Shown here in pieces: positions 62,205 through 64,000 of a stretch of DNA of 64,000 nt. Source of the stretch: Micrasema longulum (taxonomy: Eukaryota; Arthropoda; Insecta; Trichoptera; Brachycentridae); contig JAGVSM010003818.1 of the NCBI GenBank assembly GCA_022494885.1, forward strand, positions 310,001 to 374,000, in the 5' to 3' direction. How positions within the stretch are numbered: position 1 is the first letter of the stretch; the number at the start of each line of letters is the position of its first letter. The translations under genes were made by a program, and so were the position numbers. Below the pieces are notes generated by a model. That model searched no databases and was not told where the DNA came from. It saw only the letters and a program-made list of their open reading frames with translations.

Positions 62205-62374
62205 AGACTTGAATCGGGTTGTGGTCCTGTGGCTAGTGTCTCGGACTTCCGTGGTTCGAATCCTAGATGAATAGTGAGTTATTTACAACTCGTTGAAAAT
62301 GGCCCTCAAAATTAAATATTTGGGTAAATCATAAGAACGCAAATATTTATTTAAAAAAAAAAAAAAAAAGACTT
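62205..62374 (+). mobile_element. SINE S3 with poly(A) tail and target-site duplication
   Basis: The element 62211-62368 has a tRNA-like head (GTGGTCCTGTGGCTAGTGTC; B box GTGGTTCGAATCC) and a short body ending in a run of about 17 A. The direct repeat AGACTT flanks it (62205-62210 and 62369-62374) and is present once in the intact MITE A arm. This is clear evidence of insertion by retrotransposition. Confidence 0.85.
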
Positions 62375-62415
62375 CCATATTCCCTTCTCAAAAATGTTTT
62401 CCCTCTCTGTTACAA

Positions 62416-64000
62416 CAAAAATCAAAATATATATACCTAACCCAAGTATCAAAGGATATACTTTTGTACTTATCAGGTTATGACATAGCATCAAAAAAGA
62501 ATTTTAACTGCTCTTATGTAAAGTTGAAGTAGATCACATATATTATTGTTCTACAATTATGGCGATATGATTTTATTGTGAAAAATTGTTAAATACCTAT
62601 TATGACACCCTCTATCAATAAAATCAAGACATTATCTGATTTTATTGAAAATAGGTTTCATTTTGTGATTATAATGTAAATTATTTGTGCGTATGATTTT
62701 AGTTTAAGAATAACGTAAATATGTTAAAATTCAATACCAGTCATTGAATTTTAAAATAATTAAAGTGTTTAAAAAATCACTGAAAACAAAATTTCAATAT
62801 ATATTTTTTTGCAGTCTAAATATACTTGTAATGTTAGCATTCAAAAATATTGTATTATTTCACAATTTCTACACAAACAAAACTTAAGGAAAATAAAAAA
62901 AACATCAATATACAAGATCTATAAGTGAGTCTGTTATAAATATAACATAATATATTATATTATCTGCATATATTCCCACAATATTTATTTGAGTGTGGTG
63001 AATTTGATATGAATTATTCATCACAAATTTTGGGTCTGACCTTTAATTAAATCATAAATTGGAGGGATAAACTTTTCATATTTTATTTAGAATTTAATAA
63101 AACGATTGCCAAAATAGTGCATCAAAATTTTGGTCATAATATAAAAAATGAAAGGATTGTGTTAAGGTTTAGGTTTAAAAAAATAATCAAAAAGATCATT
63201 TCAAATAATAGTCAATAAAAATGCGTTCATTTCAACAATATTAAAATATTTATTGTTTTAATAAGTACAATATTGTGAGTACAATAATAGAAGTGAGAAT
63301 TATTATAAATATTTATACAAGAGTATATATCGAGAATAGGTGTTAAAAGGACTTGCAAATTATGCAATAGAAATTACATAACACACAAAAAAAAGTATTT
63401 TGTATATTTGGGCCATTATTTAATAATGGCACATAGTAATAATGGTTGTAAACATTAAAAAGAGATATAGAGCAATAACAGTGGGTGCTATTTAATTTTA
63501 TATAAATGGATTAGAACCATTTTTCTAAAATTGTAAACTATTTTATAACGTTTGAAAGTAGCAATTATGTCTGCGTAAAGTATATAAATTGGAATAAGTT
63601 TCCAATGTTTGTGTTTGTATAAATACATAATAACGAATAGATATCCAACACCCAAATGCAACTAAACATGCACACATAAAACAGTTACGTACCATACTAA
63701 CTTTCATATAACATTCACATTTATACAGTAAGGCAGCGTTAAAAATTACTAAGATATAGATTATTGAAGTTCAAGTTGTCAAGTATTTATAATATATTGT
63801 GTATATAATACATTTTGCATTTATTAGACTAAAATACTCAATTGAAGAAATACTAGCGAAAACTACACATTTCAGTAGATAGGATAACATATTTCAAAGG
63901 TTAAGTTGATAGTACAATGCAGTTAGTAGTGACATGCATTAAGGTCGAATTTTTATAGTTGTTAGATGCTGTCATTAGAAGGTTGAGTAGGAACTTCCAA
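62416..64000. other. AT-rich stretch, probably an endophilin-B intron
   Basis: I searched both strands for BAR-domain exons and saw none. No RNA gene or clear repeat was found. Confidence 0.45.

Larger units (their letters stand above)
61915..62415. repeat. MITE family A, copy 5, split by a SINE
   Basis: It starts with the outer flank (GTCCAAATGTTTGCGGACTG, CTAGGGAGTTATTCATATTT). It then has TGATCTGTCATTGGCTGGTT and AGTGGCCAC, the interior in reverse, a perfect hairpin (62149-62187) and the right arm CCCTGTAAATGCCTAGACTT. That arm is cut by the SINE at 62211-62368 and resumes with CCATATTCCCTTCTC at 62375. Confidence 0.8.

Overview
This window is nuclear DNA of an insect. It is AT-rich, its genes are split by GT-AG introns of about 50 bp to 6 kb, and it is full of decayed non-LTR retrotransposons (LINEs), tRNA-derived SINEs, MITEs and remnants of mariner, pogo and IS630-like transposons. 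It carries an interstitial array of CCTAA/TTAGG, the common insect telomere unit. The insect order cannot be fixed from the sequence alone. All gene structures below were built by hand from splice signals and reading-frame continuity.

Layout. 1-16.5 kb holds no recognised exon, only repeats and transposon debris (MITE A, LINE 3' ends, a pogo-like C-terminus, an RNase H fragment, SINEs). 16.7-30.9 kb (+) holds the last five exons of an extracellular protein: a Gln-rich and Ser/Thr-rich N-terminal part followed by two FAS1 (fasciclin/TGFBIp) domains. 31-35.6 kb is transposon-rich intergenic DNA. 35.7-45.1 kb (+) is a complete nine-exon gene, probably ICE1 (little elongation complex subunit 1). 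45.1-48.1 kb is the convergent 3' intergenic gap. 48.1-50.8 kb (-) is a complete seven-exon VPS52. 51.15-54.85 kb (+) is a complete four-exon RpS18, divergent from VPS52 across about 380 bp, so the two probably share a bidirectional promoter. 59.3-61.5 kb (-) carries the last two coding exons of endophilin-B, which together encode its SH3 domain; the terminal one is short. The BAR-domain exons lie beyond position 64000.

The genes are housekeeping or structural and do not form one pathway: snRNA transcription (ICE1), endosome-to-Golgi tethering (VPS52), translation (RpS18), membrane curvature (endophilin-B) and extracellular adhesion (FAS1 protein).

The most interesting non-gene signal is a set of hammerhead-ribozyme-like motifs with minimal helix III. 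One looks intact (16117-16151), one has an intact core but an unusual helix I (9218-9251), and two are degenerate head-to-head inverted dimers (13100-13206 and 29941-30198). This is the architecture known from Penelope-like elements and related retroelements. A CpG-rich intronic island with overlapping CRE and E-box sites and a perfect palindromic E2F site (25679-25780) is the best regulatory candidate.
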